NCBI GenBank assembly: GCA_949357655.1 | Contig: CASHTG010000005.1 | Coordinates: 868,001-932,000 of the forward strand | Length of the DNA stretch: 64,000 nucleotides | Reading direction: 5' to 3' | Source: Parascedosporium putredinis | Lineage: Eukaryota; Ascomycota; Sordariomycetes; Microascales; Microascaceae | Shown: positions 36,709 through 48,407 of the stretch, piece by piece | Layout of the letters: each line of letters starts with the position of its first letter | How positions within the stretch are numbered: position 1 is the stretch's first letter | Program-made: the position numbers and the translations under genes | The notes under the pieces: generated by a model | Told to the model about the DNA's origin: nothing | Seen by the model: only the letters and a program-made list of their open reading frames with translations | Database searches by the model: none

Positions 36709-37439
36709 GTCGGCCAGAGCCTAAGCAAGCCCTTTGGAGAAAATCTGTCCACTAGTAAGAAAATGGTAAAATGGGCAAAACATCGGGACTGAACATGGTC
36801 CCAAATTGAGAGATTACAGTCACGAAATCGCGAATTACCCCACACTGCTGCGATACGCCGCATCTGTGTTACTGTCGAATCATAGAGGTTTTATGACCTG
36901 ATATCTCAGGCACCATGAGCATTGGAATAGAGCGGAATATCCATTTGCGAGCATCTAGAGAGCGTGGAGCTTCGTGCGTTTGAGTGGGGGACTCGCTCTG
37001 GGTATTGTGTATTTACAGGGTAGCAGACTGAGATCCGCCGGAGGGGCGATGGTCGATGATCCTAAGGCGCACGACAGTGAGATTACTTGCGACTAGAGCT
37101 CATGGTAAGCAGGCACGGCGCATGGCGACTAGATAATGGCAGATTTCGTTCCCCACTACCTGGCCGCACCGTTTCGGGTTTGCCTCCTGTCGTATTGGCC
37201 TTTTCAAGGTTATTCGACACCTTATTACCTTACAGGTTCCATGCAATTGATTCACCGCAAAAGTCGTGGTTATATTCAGGTTTAACGGTGTCACAAGAGG
37301 GGCGTCGTCCAGGGTCAACACCGTTAGACAAACTCTAAGTGTTAGATTCAAGCTACAGTGAGCTCACCATATATGGAATTTTTTTATTCATAGGTGCATT
37401 TTTCAAGGATGTAATATTACAACTTAACCAGCTTCTCCT
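36709..37439. other. Intergenic region at the left edge of the Baeyer-Villiger cluster
   Basis: About 0.7 kb between the HET gene promoter side and the 3' end of the CoA ligase gene. No gene is seen. It marks the change from recognition genes to metabolic genes. Confidence 0.45.
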
Positions 37440-39540
37440 CTACAACTTGGCTCCCTTTTTCCTTCTGGCCTCCTTCTCCTGATCCCTCAACAGCCGCCTA
37501 AGAATCTTACCACTAGGGCTCTTGGGAATGGCATCGAGGAACTCAACGCCACCCTTGATCCACTTGTAGTGGGCCTTGTGGTCCTCGACGTGCTTGGTGA
37601 TGATGGCAGCGAGCTCTTGGTCCGACCGCGAGGTGGCATGGGAGGCCTTGACCACGAAGGCCTTGGGGACCTCACCAGACTTGAGATCGGGGATCTGGAT
37701 GACGGCCACATCGTCGACGTCCGGATGGGCGAGGATGTGAGCCTCAAGCTCAGCAGGCGCCACCTGGTGACCCTTGACCTTGATGAGCTCCTTGATGCGG
37801 TCGACGATGACGATTTGCTCGTTGCCCTGCGGGGACACGGCCACGAGAGCCTCGTCACCTGTGCGGATCCAGCGCCCGTCATCATGGTGGACAAACGTCT
37901 CGGCCGAAGCCTTTTCGTTGTTGAGGTATCCCAGCACGACAGCGGGGCCCTGGACAAGCAGTTCTCCGGGCGTCTCGTGGGCCGTGATCTCGCGGCCCTC
38001 GGGATCGATGAGCTTGGCCCGAAGACCGGGCAGCAGGGACCCAGAGGCGCGGGGAAAATGTCGTGCTCGCTGGGAGCGGTGACGACGACAGCGGTCTCGG
38101 TCATGCCGTAGGCCTGGCCAATGGTCCAGGAGGGGTACATGTCGCGGATCTCCTGAATGGTCTCGGCACCCAGGGGGCAGCGCCGCTAAAGACGAAGCGC
38201 ACGCTGCTGAGGTCGTACTTGCGGCACACGTCCTTGTTCTGCAGCATGCTGATGATGACGGGGGCACGACGATGAGCTGGTTGACGCGGTACTTTTGGAT
38301 GGACTCGAGATAGTGCGTGAAGTCGAACTTGGGCAGCACGACGATGCCGTCGCCGCGCCAGGTGCACGTGTGCGCGATGACGACGAGGGCGTAGATGTGG
38401 GAGAAGGGGAGGAAGCAGAGCACGTTTTGGGTGTCGACGCCGCGGGATTTGCGGCCGACTGTCTCGTAGGTGGAGTGTTGGATGATGTTGGCGATGATGT
38501 TGCGGTGGGAGATCATGACGGCTTTCTGGAAGGAGAGTTAGCGCTCTATTCTGAATATTTTGCTTCTCGCGCGTTCTCTTTCCCCAGCCACGTTTTCCTT
38601 CTCTTTTTTTTCTTTTCTTCTTTTCACCAGCCATTTCTCCAGCGAGGTAGAATTGAGGAAGCACTTACAGGAAGACCAGAAGTACCGCTCGAGTAGCACA
38701 GGAAAGCCGGCTGGCGCCCGCCCTGCCCCTTGGACCAGCGCAAGGGCTCCAGCTCCGGCAGGCCGCGACCCTCGGCGATGAGCTCCTCGACGGTGGTGAA
38801 GCGGCCCTTGTACTGGGCCTCGAGCTCGAACCCGGGGTGTCGAGGATGAAGACGTTGGCCTCGGGGACGCCCGCGCCCTTGGCCGCCTCGAGGGCGGTCT
38901 GGAGTAAAGGGGCGCATGTGATGAGGGCCTTGGCGCCGGAAGACGAAAGCTGGTGGCGGAGCTCGTCGGCGGAGTAGACGGCGTTGGCGGGGTCACGATG
39001 CCGGAAAGGCGGTGAGCGCCGTAGGCGAGAGTGATGTAATCGATCTGCAGTTCTTCCGTCTCAGCATTGGAAGTCATAGCGATCATATACACGAAAAAAA
39101 CGAAGATCGCAGCTGTTGACGTACCGTGTTCAGGGCAAAGACACCAATGACCTTATCCCAGGCGGTGCCCTCGTTTGGCGACCAGCCCAGCCTCTTGGCG
39201 TAGGCGCGGGCGAGGAACTCGGCGCGCTGGTAGAACTCGGGAGCCTTGTAGGTTCGTCCCGTGAGGCCGCAGGTGAAGGGGTTGCGACTCTTGGAAACGG
39301 GACGGCGGCCAAACTCCTCGCGCTGCATGAACTCGCCGACCGTGATGCTGTCGGGAGGATCTATACGTTTGGCATCGACATGTTAGAAAACCACCCCAAA
39401 AGAAATTGCGCATTCGACTCCGTTGCGCTGCTCGTCACCTCACTTCGTTCATAGATGTTGGGTTTGTTCGTCAACAGGGGCGGGGATCAATTCGTACCAA
39501 TGGGGAGCTGGGGCACCCATGATGGCGGCGTGAAGACCAT
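37440..39540 (-). CDS. AMP-forming acyl/4-coumarate-CoA ligase-like enzyme with PTS1
   Basis: This adenylate-forming enzyme should activate a carboxylic acid to its CoA thioester using ATP. Motifs in order are SITVGEFMQREEFGRR, the ATP loop CYSSGTSGLP-KAVMISH, FLPFSHIYALVV, the core YGMTE, IRTGDEALV, VDRIKELIKVKGHQVAPAEL and the catalytic-lysine region KSPSGKILRR. The C-terminus is GAKL; AKL is a recognised peroxisomal PTS1 variant. Introns are 39361-39497, 39045-39124 and 38526-38668. Four runs (38989-38992, 38260-38264, 38173-38177, 38051-38054) each lack one base on the coding-strand C tracts. It is divergent from the zinc alcohol dehydrogenase, and would feed hydroxy/dicarboxylic acids made by the neighbours into beta-oxidation (inference). 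True substrate unknown. Confidence 0.9.
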
Positions 39541-40918
39541 GATGAAATGTGTGAGCGAAAGCGCGTAGCTAGCGGGTATCTAGAGAAAAAAAGCAGTCGA
39601 ACGATGCGAACGTCGAGATCAGACCACTCTGTCTGTTGTTCCTAGGATATGAGAGAAGAATGAGGCCAGTTTGAAATGGATCAAAACTTGTCTCCGTCCA
39701 AAGAGCCTTTCGAAGAAGAGAAACCCCACGTCCAAGAAGAAAAGCAATATCGAGGCACGACGTGCTCAAGTTCCAATGGCTCAGCTGGTTGGTCCAAGCT
39801 CCCAACCTCTTTCTCTCGATAATCTAGTCTTCGTTGTGGGGGATCCACCGCCGCGAGATCCTTGGTTGCGACGTCTTGTCCTTGTGCACATGGCTGACAC
39901 CTCCTTTCCCCGTCGGTGTGAATGGCCCCTTCAAAAGATAAAAAAAAAAAAAAAAAAAAAACCGCCCCGGCATGGGGTCCAACACCGCAAGAGTGTGGGG
40001 AAAAACCGCGGCTTCACCCACCGCCCAAACGGGAATGCCGGAACGAAGCTCGCGAAGTCCCCCGACTTTCCACTTGTACGCTAGCGCACGCAATAGCGCG
40101 TGGGGATTTATGAAGCCGCCCCGCCTCCTTTTCCCTTGCCGTCATGCGTGAGCAAGGATCTTTTCGGTATCGCTTTTTGAAAGGGGGTGCAGACGACCGG
40201 GATTTTTCTTTGATTCCTTTTGTCTTTCTTGGCGAGGCGTCTTGGAGAAGCCGGGGGAGGAAGGGCAAAAGCGAGAGGAGAATAATAGGTGGGAAGCTCG
40301 TCATTGGCGATAGCTACCCTCCATTTCTCGCGTGCGGGGATTTGGTGTCGCGAGAGCTCTTGTCTTTCCCTTTTCTGTGCTTTAGCGTGAGGGGAAAACT
40401 GGCCCAACGGGCGGGTTTCGGGAGACTGAGAAGAAGAACGTAAGAAAGAAAGGACTCTCACGGCTTCAACTACTTTTTCCATTGTTTGTTCCCATGGCTA
40501 GCCGTAAATCCACTCGCAACTCTACATAGTGTCACAACAAAATTGCTTTCTACCCGAGTCTTCCTCGAGTCCCCCTCCTCCCCTCCCTGCCCGCCTCGAG
40601 TGTTTGCCTCCCCGTGGAGTCGAAGCCTGGGGTGCATGTGTCAGACGGGGTTAGCGTTGGTTTTGTTTGCATATCTTGGAGATCTCTTAGGTCCGGGGTT
40701 GGAGTTAGGGGTATCCTACCCTTCTTGTATTTAACAAATAAACCCTTTCGACGTCATACAATTTTAACTTGTTCGATCTTGTGAAAGCCAGAAGCTGCAC
40801 TTGGCCTTTGAAATAAAAGATAAATCGATACAAGTCTCTTCTCCCTGCTTCCCTAATTACCGCTCCTTGTTTTTTATACACCATCCTTGTCAATTAGACG
40901 ATTTCCCTCGATCTCAAG
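39541..40918. promoter_or_regulatory. Divergent promoter region of the CoA ligase and alcohol dehydrogenase genes
   Basis: A 1.4 kb non-coding stretch between two genes transcribed away from each other, and so the shared upstream region. It contains a 22-base A run at 39940-39961, which is a possible assembly weak point. No known protein is encoded here. Confidence 0.55.
39940..39961. repeat. Poly-A tract
   Basis: An uninterrupted run of 22 A in the divergent promoter. Such tracts can exclude nucleosomes, but the length may also be miscounted by the sequencer. Confidence 0.7.
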
Positions 40919-42448
40919 ATGGCAGCCCAAGTACCCAAGACCATGTTTGCGTGGAGGAAGCATAGGGGAAACCCTAAGCCGGTGAGTTGGACAAAATTTG
41001 GTGCCACGCGAGATGAAGTTTGTTGTCTGATATGTGATGCTAACGTCCGGATGCTTTCGTGCATAGGTCTGGGAGGAGGTCCCTGTTCCTGCGTGCCCTC
41101 CCAAGGGCATTCTCTGCAAAATGGTCGCATCAGGTGGTACGTCTTTGCCCAGAGTCCACAACCGCCGTCATGTTTCTTATCAACTAACGCTTTGCTCCAT
41201 CATCAGTCTGTCGCAGTGACCACTCTCTCCTCACCCTCGAGAAGCAGGCGGACTGGTTCACGGATAAGTGGATCCTGGTGAGTCTCGCTGCTGCGCGGCC
41301 GGATATATCCCCACGACCAAGAGCGCGCTAATATATTCCAAAGGGCCACGAGGGATGTGGGAGGATCATCCAGATCGGCGACGATGTTGGCGAGACCAAG
41401 TTCAAGGTGGTACGTATAGGCCCTCCCGCCCTCATTTTTCAACTCGGTTGGCTGGGTGCTGACGCCAATTCTTTTTCCCGCCATCTAGGGTGATCTTGTC
41501 GCTCTTCACGCCGTCCCCGGCTGCGGTGGGGACGACTGCACCGAGTGCACCCGCGACCTGTCCCAGATTTGCGAGCGAGGCCACCACTCTGGCATCGGCC
41601 AGGACGGCTTCTACGCACCTTACGCCACTCTCAACATCCGAGGCGCTGTCCTCGTTCCTGAAGGTACGCCAAGATATCTCGCCCCTAATTTCCGCCTTCA
41701 TTCCCCTCCTCTTGATATCGCACCACTTTCACTCAGCATCTCCTAACTTTTCTCCGTAGGTGTCACCGCCGCCCAAGCCGCCGTCGCCACCGACGCCGTA
41801 AACACAGCCTACCACGCCATCACCAGACGAGGCGAGGTCAAGAAGCACGAAACCGTCTTCCTCTTTGGTCTCGGCGGTCTCGGCTTCAACGCGCTGCAGG
41901 TCGTCCTCGATATCGGCGCCCGCATCATCGTCTGCGACGTGCGCCAAGAGTGCCTGGACGAGGCCGCCAAGATTGGCGTGCCCGCGGGCGACATCGTGCC
42001 TGTTGGCAAGTCGCCCGTCGAATTCGTCCAGGAGAACGGGCTCAAGATTGACACGGTGCTGGATTTTGTGGGAACGCATCAGACCTTTAACGATGCCGAG
42101 GATATTGGTACGTCCTCCCCACTCTTCACAATGGGCCATTGATCATCTAGAAACACGCACAAATTTGCTAACTATGACACAGTGAGGCGAGGTGGGAAGC
42201 TTCTCTGCATCGGCAGCTTGAACTCGGAAAATACGATTCACATGAAGACGGGTACGCGCAAGCGATTGAGCTACATCTTTTCCTACGGCGGTCAGGTGGG
42301 GGATCTCGAGCACGTCCTCGGCCTCATTGCGAGAAAGGTGATTCAGCCTCAGGTGCAAGAAGGCAAGCTTTCGGACTTCCCCAACATCCTGGAGTCTTTG
42401 TGTAATGGTGGCTTCACGGGCCGAATGGCCTTGACTCAGGACGATTAG
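40919..42448 (+). CDS. Zinc-dependent alcohol dehydrogenase (MDR family)
   Basis: This 352-residue medium-chain dehydrogenase interconverts an alcohol and a carbonyl with NAD(P). Catalytic zinc ligands are visible as VCRSDHSLL and the GHEGCGRI helix, and the structural-zinc loop as GCGGDDCTECTRDLSQIC. The cofactor fold carries LFGLGGLGFNAL, and the acidic D in IIVCDVRQE suggests NAD over NADP. Seven exons (40919-40981, 41067-41136, 41207-41277, 41344-41409, 41489-41663, 41760-42107, 42183-42448) total 1,059 nt with all junctions GT-AG, so this gene is free of frame errors. Transcription is divergent from the CoA ligase and convergent with the SDR. It could oxidise the starting alcohol or the omega-hydroxy acid made after lactone opening; the direction is not readable from sequence. 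Confidence 0.93.
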
Positions 42449-42800
42449 AGAGAGTTGATGTAAATGTATAAATAAACGGCGTACATACAAATTACCAAAC
42501 GAAGATCGCTCCCATATTGTGACAAGCACGGCGGTACTTTTTTGTTTCTCTCGCTGGATTTTATGAAGTTCCTCACCATCGGTGATGATGGATCCGTGAG
42601 TATTGTGATGTATGTGATGTATGTGATGTATGTGATGTATGTGATGTATGTGATGTATGTGATGTATGTGATGTATGTGATGTATGTGATGTATGTTGGT
42701 GTAGACGCCTTTCAATATGTTGTATCAATTTGGTATGAATTTCCAAGTCTATTTCATTTTTAATTCCATCATCGCGTTACAATACAATGGTATAATGCAG
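42449..42800. other. Convergent 3' region of the ADH and SDR genes
   Basis: This 350-base region lies between the stop codons of the two dehydrogenase genes. It contains the GTGATGTAT tandem array and should carry both polyadenylation signals. Confidence 0.5.
42605..42694 (+). repeat. Tandem repeat, 10 x GTGATGTAT
   Basis: Ten perfect 9-base copies lie end to end between the convergent ADH and SDR genes, followed by a partial GTTG. All copies are identical, so the array is young or still changing in length. It is read on one strand as a Met/Tyr/Val peptide and on the other as Ile/His/His, but no start context or neighbour suggests it is coding. Confidence 0.95.
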
Positions 42801-43725
42801 TTAAGAGTTTACGCTCGTGCCCTTGGGCATCCCAATACCAACCGCCGCCGTCGTTCCCGCATCCACAGGAAGGATAGCACCCGTGATCCACCTGGCGTGA
42901 GGACCAGCCAAGAAGACGACGGCTGTCGCGCAATCCCAGCCTGTGCCCTCAGTACCGAGTAGACTCCTGGCCTTCCTGGCGGCCCTTGCCTCTTCCGTCA
43001 TTCCCTTTTCGTACATCATGGGCGTGTAGAGCATCTAGCAATCTGTTAGCCTTTATAACGCAGCGAACGCGAGCAACGGCGAGAAGAAAAAGGTGGTTCT
43101 ACTTACACCGGGGCAAACGCAGTTGACGCGAATACCGTCCTGCGCATGGTGCGCCGCCATAGCCCTCGTCATGTTCACCACGGCACCCTTGGCCGTAGGG
43201 TAGAGCAGATGGGGCGTGCCGCCCTTGAGACCAGCGACGCTGCCCATGTTGATAATGCACCCTTTGGACTCGCCCTCGTTGCGCGCCATAACAGGAACCG
43301 CGTACTTGGCCATCTGCACCATGCTCGAGACATTGATCTCGAGGCCCTTAGCCCACTTGTCCATGTCCACGTCGACAGCAGTACCGGGCGCGCCACCGAT
43401 GCCCACGTTGTTGACGAGGATGTCGAGCCGGCCAAAGTTGTCGACGGCCAGCTTCACGGCGGCCTCGCAGTCGGCCGCGGACGTGACGTCGCCCTTGCAG
43501 GGGATCGCCTTGCCGCGGTTCGGCTTGCTAGCCACGATCTCCGCCGTCTTGGTCGCCCAGCCCAGGTCCATGTCGAGGCAGATGACGTCGCATCCGTCGT
43601 CGGCGAGGAGGATGGAGATGGCGCGGCCGTTGCCGATGCCGTCACCGGCGCATCCGGCGCCCGTGACGATGGCGACTTTGCCCTTGAGGGAGCGGGAGGG
43701 GGTCGGAGGAGAGGTGGAGCGACAT
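42801..43725 (-). CDS. Short-chain dehydrogenase/reductase (SDR)
   Basis: This classical SDR of about 280 residues is an NAD(P)-dependent alcohol/ketone oxidoreductase. The cofactor motif is VTGAGCAGDGIGNG and the NNVG motif appears in ILVNNVGIGG. The catalytic serine lies in MGSVAGL and the Tyr-Lys pair in LYPTAKGAVV. The acidic residue in ICLDMDLGW favours NAD. One intron (43035-43106) follows CVCPG. The C-terminus ends GTSVNS. The ATG at 43725 leads into the frame only if one C is added to the G5 run at 43698-43702 (C on the coding strand). The gene is convergent with the zinc ADH and divergent from the alpha/beta hydrolase. In the cluster it is the likely maker of the ketone consumed by the BVMOs (inference). 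Confidence 0.9.
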
Positions 43726-44845
43726 GGTGTTTTCTTTTGGTTTGGGGAGGTGAGGGGCAAACGGGGATGAATGAGGGGGTAAAACGAGATTTTTGGGGAA
43801 GTCTGGAGAGCACGATTAGAATGCTCAAATTATGGAATACGCGATCGTGGTATTTTGGTTCACGCTTAATCGTCGCCTTTTTCTTTTCCTATTTCTTCTT
43901 CTGCTCGGTGTCCTATCGCATACACTTCTCCGGATACAGCACAATTGATAAGCTCGGTCATCTAAGAAAAAAGCTACCAAAACTCCAAAGAAAACCACGT
44001 CACTCCGGAGGTCGCCCCGGACATCATTTACCGAGGGTACCGGGACCCTGAATCATTGGGCAGGGGGAGCAAAGTGCCTAATGTGACCGCGGCGAGCCTC
44101 AAGCCATGCCCCTCCATTGCCCCTCCATCCCCTGGAAATGCGTCGCACTTTAGCGCAAAAGATAGCCGAAGAACAGGGCGGGATGACCGAAGCCGGGGAG
44201 GGGACTAAGGGTGCGGGGTCCCAACGAAGCCGGACCCCAGGCGTTCTTCATGCCCCTCCACACCAAAACGAGACAAAGCCTTTCTCGTTCTGGCTGAGCG
44301 GGAAAGGACCTCAGTTGAAAAGAAAGACGAGAGATCCCATGAGCAGATATGCCTTGGTTAAGCTTCGCGGAAAGGGCCCCTTGGATTTGAACATTTACTT
44401 GTAGTCTGTGCTATTGAACCCGAGCATCGGTTTTGTCTTTCCCCAGACGTTTTGGTTGTTGGATTGGTCAGCCATGGCGCTATAGCGGAGTGAACGGCAC
44501 AAGGAGCCACGGAATCGGGCTCGTCTGGAGAGCGGGGCAATGACAACCAACCGAGGTTTAGATGTAGGACGAAATTGGCGCGCCCGCTGCATTACCCCGT
44601 ATTCTACAGCTTCCGACGCAACGCGCGAACGCGAGAGACCATAGTTTGAAGTCAAAGGAGAAGCAGCATAGAGAATCCTTGGTTGCGAGCAGATAGTGTC
44701 TCCTCTTATCGATCACGATCTCTATCCCTTCCATTCAGAACAGAAGCCTCGTCTCGTCTCCCTCTCTCCTTCAATTTCGTGATATGAACCTCACCCAACC
44801 TCTAAACTAAACTTCGTAACCACAATCTATCTCTCTTTTTACATC
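43726..44845. promoter_or_regulatory. Divergent promoter region of the SDR and hydrolase genes
   Basis: A 1.1 kb region separating two genes transcribed apart. It has a palindromic CTCCGGAG (44003-44010) followed by CGCCCCGGAC, giving CGG-N8-CCG spacing that resembles Zn2Cys6 binding sites. The last 150 bases are C/T-rich, as is usual before fungal start codons. Confidence 0.5.
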
Positions 44846-45985
44846 ATGGCCGACTTTTCCTGCTACGGCGGCGTCAGCGACGAGTGGCTCGCCGTCGAAG
44901 CCGCCGCGCCCCGCCTCCCCGCCGACATGCCCATCCTCGAGCGCCGGCAGCTCGTCAACGACGGCCGGGACCAGCTCTCCGCCGAAGCCATGAAGGCCCT
45001 CGCCCCCAAGTCACCCTCCAGGACCACGCCATCGCCACCCGCGACGGCCAAACCATCGAGGGCCGCACCTACCGCCCCGCCTCCGTCCCCGCCGACGAGA
45101 TCCTCCCGCTGTACATCCACTTCCACGGCGGCGGCTACTTCTTCGGCACCCTGGCCTCCGAGGACGCCATCTGCGCGCGCATCGCCCTCGGCGCCCGCGT
45201 CATCGTGCTCAACGTCAACTACCGCCACACCCCCGAGTACACGTACCCTACCGCCTGGGACGATGGACAGGACGCCTACGCCTGGGTGCACGCCCACGTC
45301 GCCGAGCTGGGAGTCGACCCCGCCAAGGTCGTCGTGGGCGGCATCTCGGCCGGCGCGCACATCACGTCCTCCCTCACCTTGCAGCAGAGCCTCGGCAAGG
45401 CCTTAACCTCGTGTCCCCGCCCGCGGGGCAGGTTCTCATGATCCCTTGCGTGGTGAGCATGTACTGCTACGAGCCGCAGCTGCGCAAGATGAAGGACCCG
45501 TCCATCTCGTCGTACAAGGAGAACGAGAACGCGCCTATCCTGCCCATGAAGGTGTGCAAGTTCTTCTCCGGCCTTTTGAAGGTGGAGAACCCGCAGGTTG
45601 ATGACCTCAAACTCAACCCTGGCAACGCCACACCTGATCAGGTCAAGGGGCTGCCTCCTACCGTCTTTGGAATTACGGGTCTGGACCCGTTGAGGGACGA
45701 GGGTCTGCTCTACGCCCAGATGCTTACTGAGGCCGGGTAAGGTTTCCTTCCTAGTTTTGCTTGTTCCTGTGTTCCTGTAATGTGAGCTGGTGAGGCTAAT
45801 CTTTTTGCGCGTGATACAGAGTGCCCACAGACATCAGCGTCTTCAAGGGAGTGCCCCATGGTTTCCGCCGTCACGGCAGCAAGCTGTCCGCGTCGGCTAG
45901 GTGGGACAAAGTAATGGAGGAGGGCATCAAGTGGGCCATCGCCAAGCCTACACCGACGTACAAGTTTGATGTAAAGGCCGAGTAG
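44846..45985 (+). CDS. Alpha/beta hydrolase, HSL-type (HGGG esterase/lipase)
   Basis: This esterase-like hydrolase should cleave carboxylic esters or lactones. The oxyanion signature is HFHGGGYFF, and the nucleophile motif is GGISAGAH (GxSxG). The acid and base of the triad appear in GLDPLRDEGL and GVPHGF. The length, about 350 residues, suits the HSL (hormone-sensitive-lipase-like) family. Exons are 44846-45736 and 45820-45985, with a GTAAGG..CAG intron. Two run contractions (45003-45007, five C; 45401-45402, two C) break the frame; one base at each restores it. It is divergent from the SDR and lies directly before the CHMO-like BVMO gene, so ester hydrolysis after Baeyer-Villiger oxidation is a natural role (inference). 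Confidence 0.9.
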
Positions 45986-46640
45986 TTTGGTAGACCCATT
46001 AAGTAACTTGTCACTTGCAACCCGCCGGCTGGCCGCTGGGGTCTCTCTTCTTCAGTGCTCCTTACGTCTTCTTGACGCTCAAGCACCTTTGCTCCACTAT
46101 TACGCCTTTGCATGAGCCTGTTTGACAAAGAGTACTGGTGGAAAGCTCCATGACACGAGTCGTTTACTCCCTGTAGTGGGGAAAGGCTGCATCCGGCAGT
46201 TCCAAGAGTAGACATAATAGCAGCTGTCGGACAATGGAGCATTTGGCATCATATAAGCTTAAACGAAGTAGTATTCGCCACAGGAAATGGGCGGTCCACT
46301 TCGGTAGTCACATCAGAGCGCAGGAGGCTAGGGCTGGTGCGGTTCTGGCCTGGTCTGATAGTGATCTCATTGAGCGCTTCCTATTGGGCGAGGGCTTACT
46401 ATCTCAGGAGATCTGCCCGGGTGAGCGCCTACGACGAGATGCACATAGGGGCTTCATTGATTCTATATATGTTCATTCAAACGTGATAAGAAGAAGTATG
46501 CAACTAGAAGTGCTTTAACAATACAACGATCTCATAATACGAGACACGACCAAAAGCCCGCACTGAGAGAAAAATGAAAAAAAGAGGAAAAACAAAACAC
46601 CGCCCTTCCCTTGATGCAATTTCATTTTGTGTTAAGTCCT
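45986..46640. other. Convergent intergenic region
   Basis: About 0.65 kb between the 3' ends of the hydrolase (plus) and first BVMO (minus). No gene recognised. Confidence 0.5.
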
Positions 46641-48407
46641 TTACCCCTGCTTCAGCGTAAAGTCAGAGTAATTCCGCGCCGCCACCTCATCACACCTCTT
46701 CCTGTAGCCCGGCGCGGGGCCGTTGTACCTAGTCATGGACCTCTTTTGCTTGTGGGCCAGGTTCTTGTTGACACCCGTCATCCACGAGTCCACGTCGTTG
46801 GCGAGCAGGCCCTTGCCGCACTCGTGCACGTGCTCGGTCCACATCTCTACGCCGGCGTCGGTGCACTCGAGCGACTGGATGTTGTTGTCGCGGGCGAAGC
46901 GCAGGTAGTTGGCCACCCACTCGACAGCGTACTCGATGCTGCGGGGGATGTTGCCAAACATCTGGTGAGGGCCCATGATCATGAACATGTTGGGGAAGTC
47001 CTTGACGGTGAGGCCGAGGTAGGTGCGGATGCCCTCGCCCCAGGTATCGCGGAGCTTGGCCCCGCCAACGCCCTCGAAATCAACGGCGTTGAAGGAACCC
47101 GTGACGGCGTCGAAGCCGGTAGCGTAGATGAGGATGTCCACCTCGTGGAGCTCGTCCCGGGTCTTGACACCGGTGGCGACGATGCTCTCGATGGGGTCCT
47201 CGCGGATGTCGACGAGGCGGACGTTGTCCTGGTTGAAAACCTCATAGTAGCCGCTCTCGAGGGGCACGCGACGAGTACCGAAGCCGTGGGTCTTGGGCAC
47301 GAGCTTCTCCGCCGTCTTGGGGTCCTTGACGCGGGCGCGAATCTTTTCCGCGTAGAAGGCGCTGTACAAGTCGTTGGCGGCCTTGTCGGTGTAGATGTCG
47401 GACGAGATGCTGAGGACCTTGCCGAAGCCGGGGTCTCGTAGAGCTTCTCCCAGCGGGCGAGGCGCTCCTCCTCGGTCATGTCGAAGACGCTGTTGGGGTC
47501 GGCGACGTGGACGAAGCACGAGTAGGACTCGAGGCACTGCTTGAAGATGGTGGGGTAGCGCTGGCGGATCTCGGCCATCTCCTCGGGGCTGATCTTGGTG
47601 TTGCGCAGGGGCGCGGTCCAGTTGGCGGTGCGCTGGAACACGGTGAGGCTGCCGACGTCGCCGGCGATGGCCTGGATGGTCTGGATGGCGGTGGCGCCGG
47701 TGCCGATGATGCCGACGCGCTTGCCCTTGAGGACGGAGTGGTCGGCGGGCCAGCGGGCCGTGTGCCACGCCTGGCCCTGGTAGTCGTGCACGCCGGGGAT
47801 GTTGGGCAGCGTGAGCTCGTTGAGGATGCCCATGGCCGTGACGAGGTAGCGGCACGTGTAGGTGCGGCCGGAGTGGTCGGTCAGGAGCCACGAGCTGCTG
47901 TCCTCGCGCCACTTGGCCGTCTGTATCCTCGTGTCGAACTGCATGTCCTTCTTGAGGTCGAACTTGTCGGTGAGGTACTGGATGTATTTGAGGGTCTCGG
48001 GCTGCGGGGAGAAGTGCTCGGTCCAGTTCCACTCGTCGAGGACTTCTTGAGAGAAGGAGAAGATGTACGAGTAGCTCTCGGAGTCGAACCTCGCACCGGG
48101 GTAGCGGTTCCTGCGATCCCGTTAGACTCCTTTTGATTTTTCTAAGAAAATGATGGACGGCGGAAAAGAGAAACTTACCAGAACCAGGTGCCACCCTCGC
48201 CGGATCCGGCCTCGAGGACCCTGGCGCGGAGGCCAAGCTCCCTCATCCTGTACATGGAAAAGATACCGCTGAGACCAGCGCCGACGATGAGGACATCGTA
48301 GTCGAGGCCAGAGTTAGCCGCGGCGAACTTGGAAGCCTGAGAGGTGGCATCACCGTTGGCGCCGTTGGTGTGGCCGTTTACGCCATTGGGGGATCGGTGG
48401 AGATCAT
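46641..48407 (-). CDS. Type I Baeyer-Villiger monooxygenase, CHMO-like
   Basis: This FAD/NADPH enzyme is predicted to insert oxygen next to a ketone carbonyl, giving an ester or lactone. The FAD motif is VLIVGAGLSGIFSMYRM; next GEGGTWFWNRYPGARFDSES matches the [A/G]GxWxxxx[F/Y]P[G/M]xxxD motif. The BVMO fingerprint is YQGQAWHTARWP, with Tyr instead of the usual first Phe. The NADPH fold is VGIIGTGATAIQTIQAIA. The WNRYPGA and HTARWP context is that of cyclohexanone/cyclopentadecanone-type enzymes. One intron (48111-48178) is spliced within GTWFW. The start at 48407 is supported because one added C in the run 48388-48392 leads into the protein; a second break is at 47430-47433. Length is about 565-570 residues. 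The substrate is unknown. Confidence 0.9.

Noticed and set aside
42603..42700. CRISPR-like array
   Set aside because: The repeat has no spacers and the organism is a fungus; it is a plain minisatellite.
42542..42763. Frame through the GTGATGTAT array coding a Met-Tyr-Val repeat peptide
   Set aside because: A 9-base unit is always open in a frame without stops, so the long frame is a by-product of the repeat.
46611..47441. 276-residue plus-strand frame opposite the CHMO-like BVMO (and similar antisense frames at 61089-62645 and 37569-38111)
   Set aside because: These mirror GC-rich coding DNA on the other strand; their composition (Val/Asp/Gly/Leu) is the usual shadow pattern.
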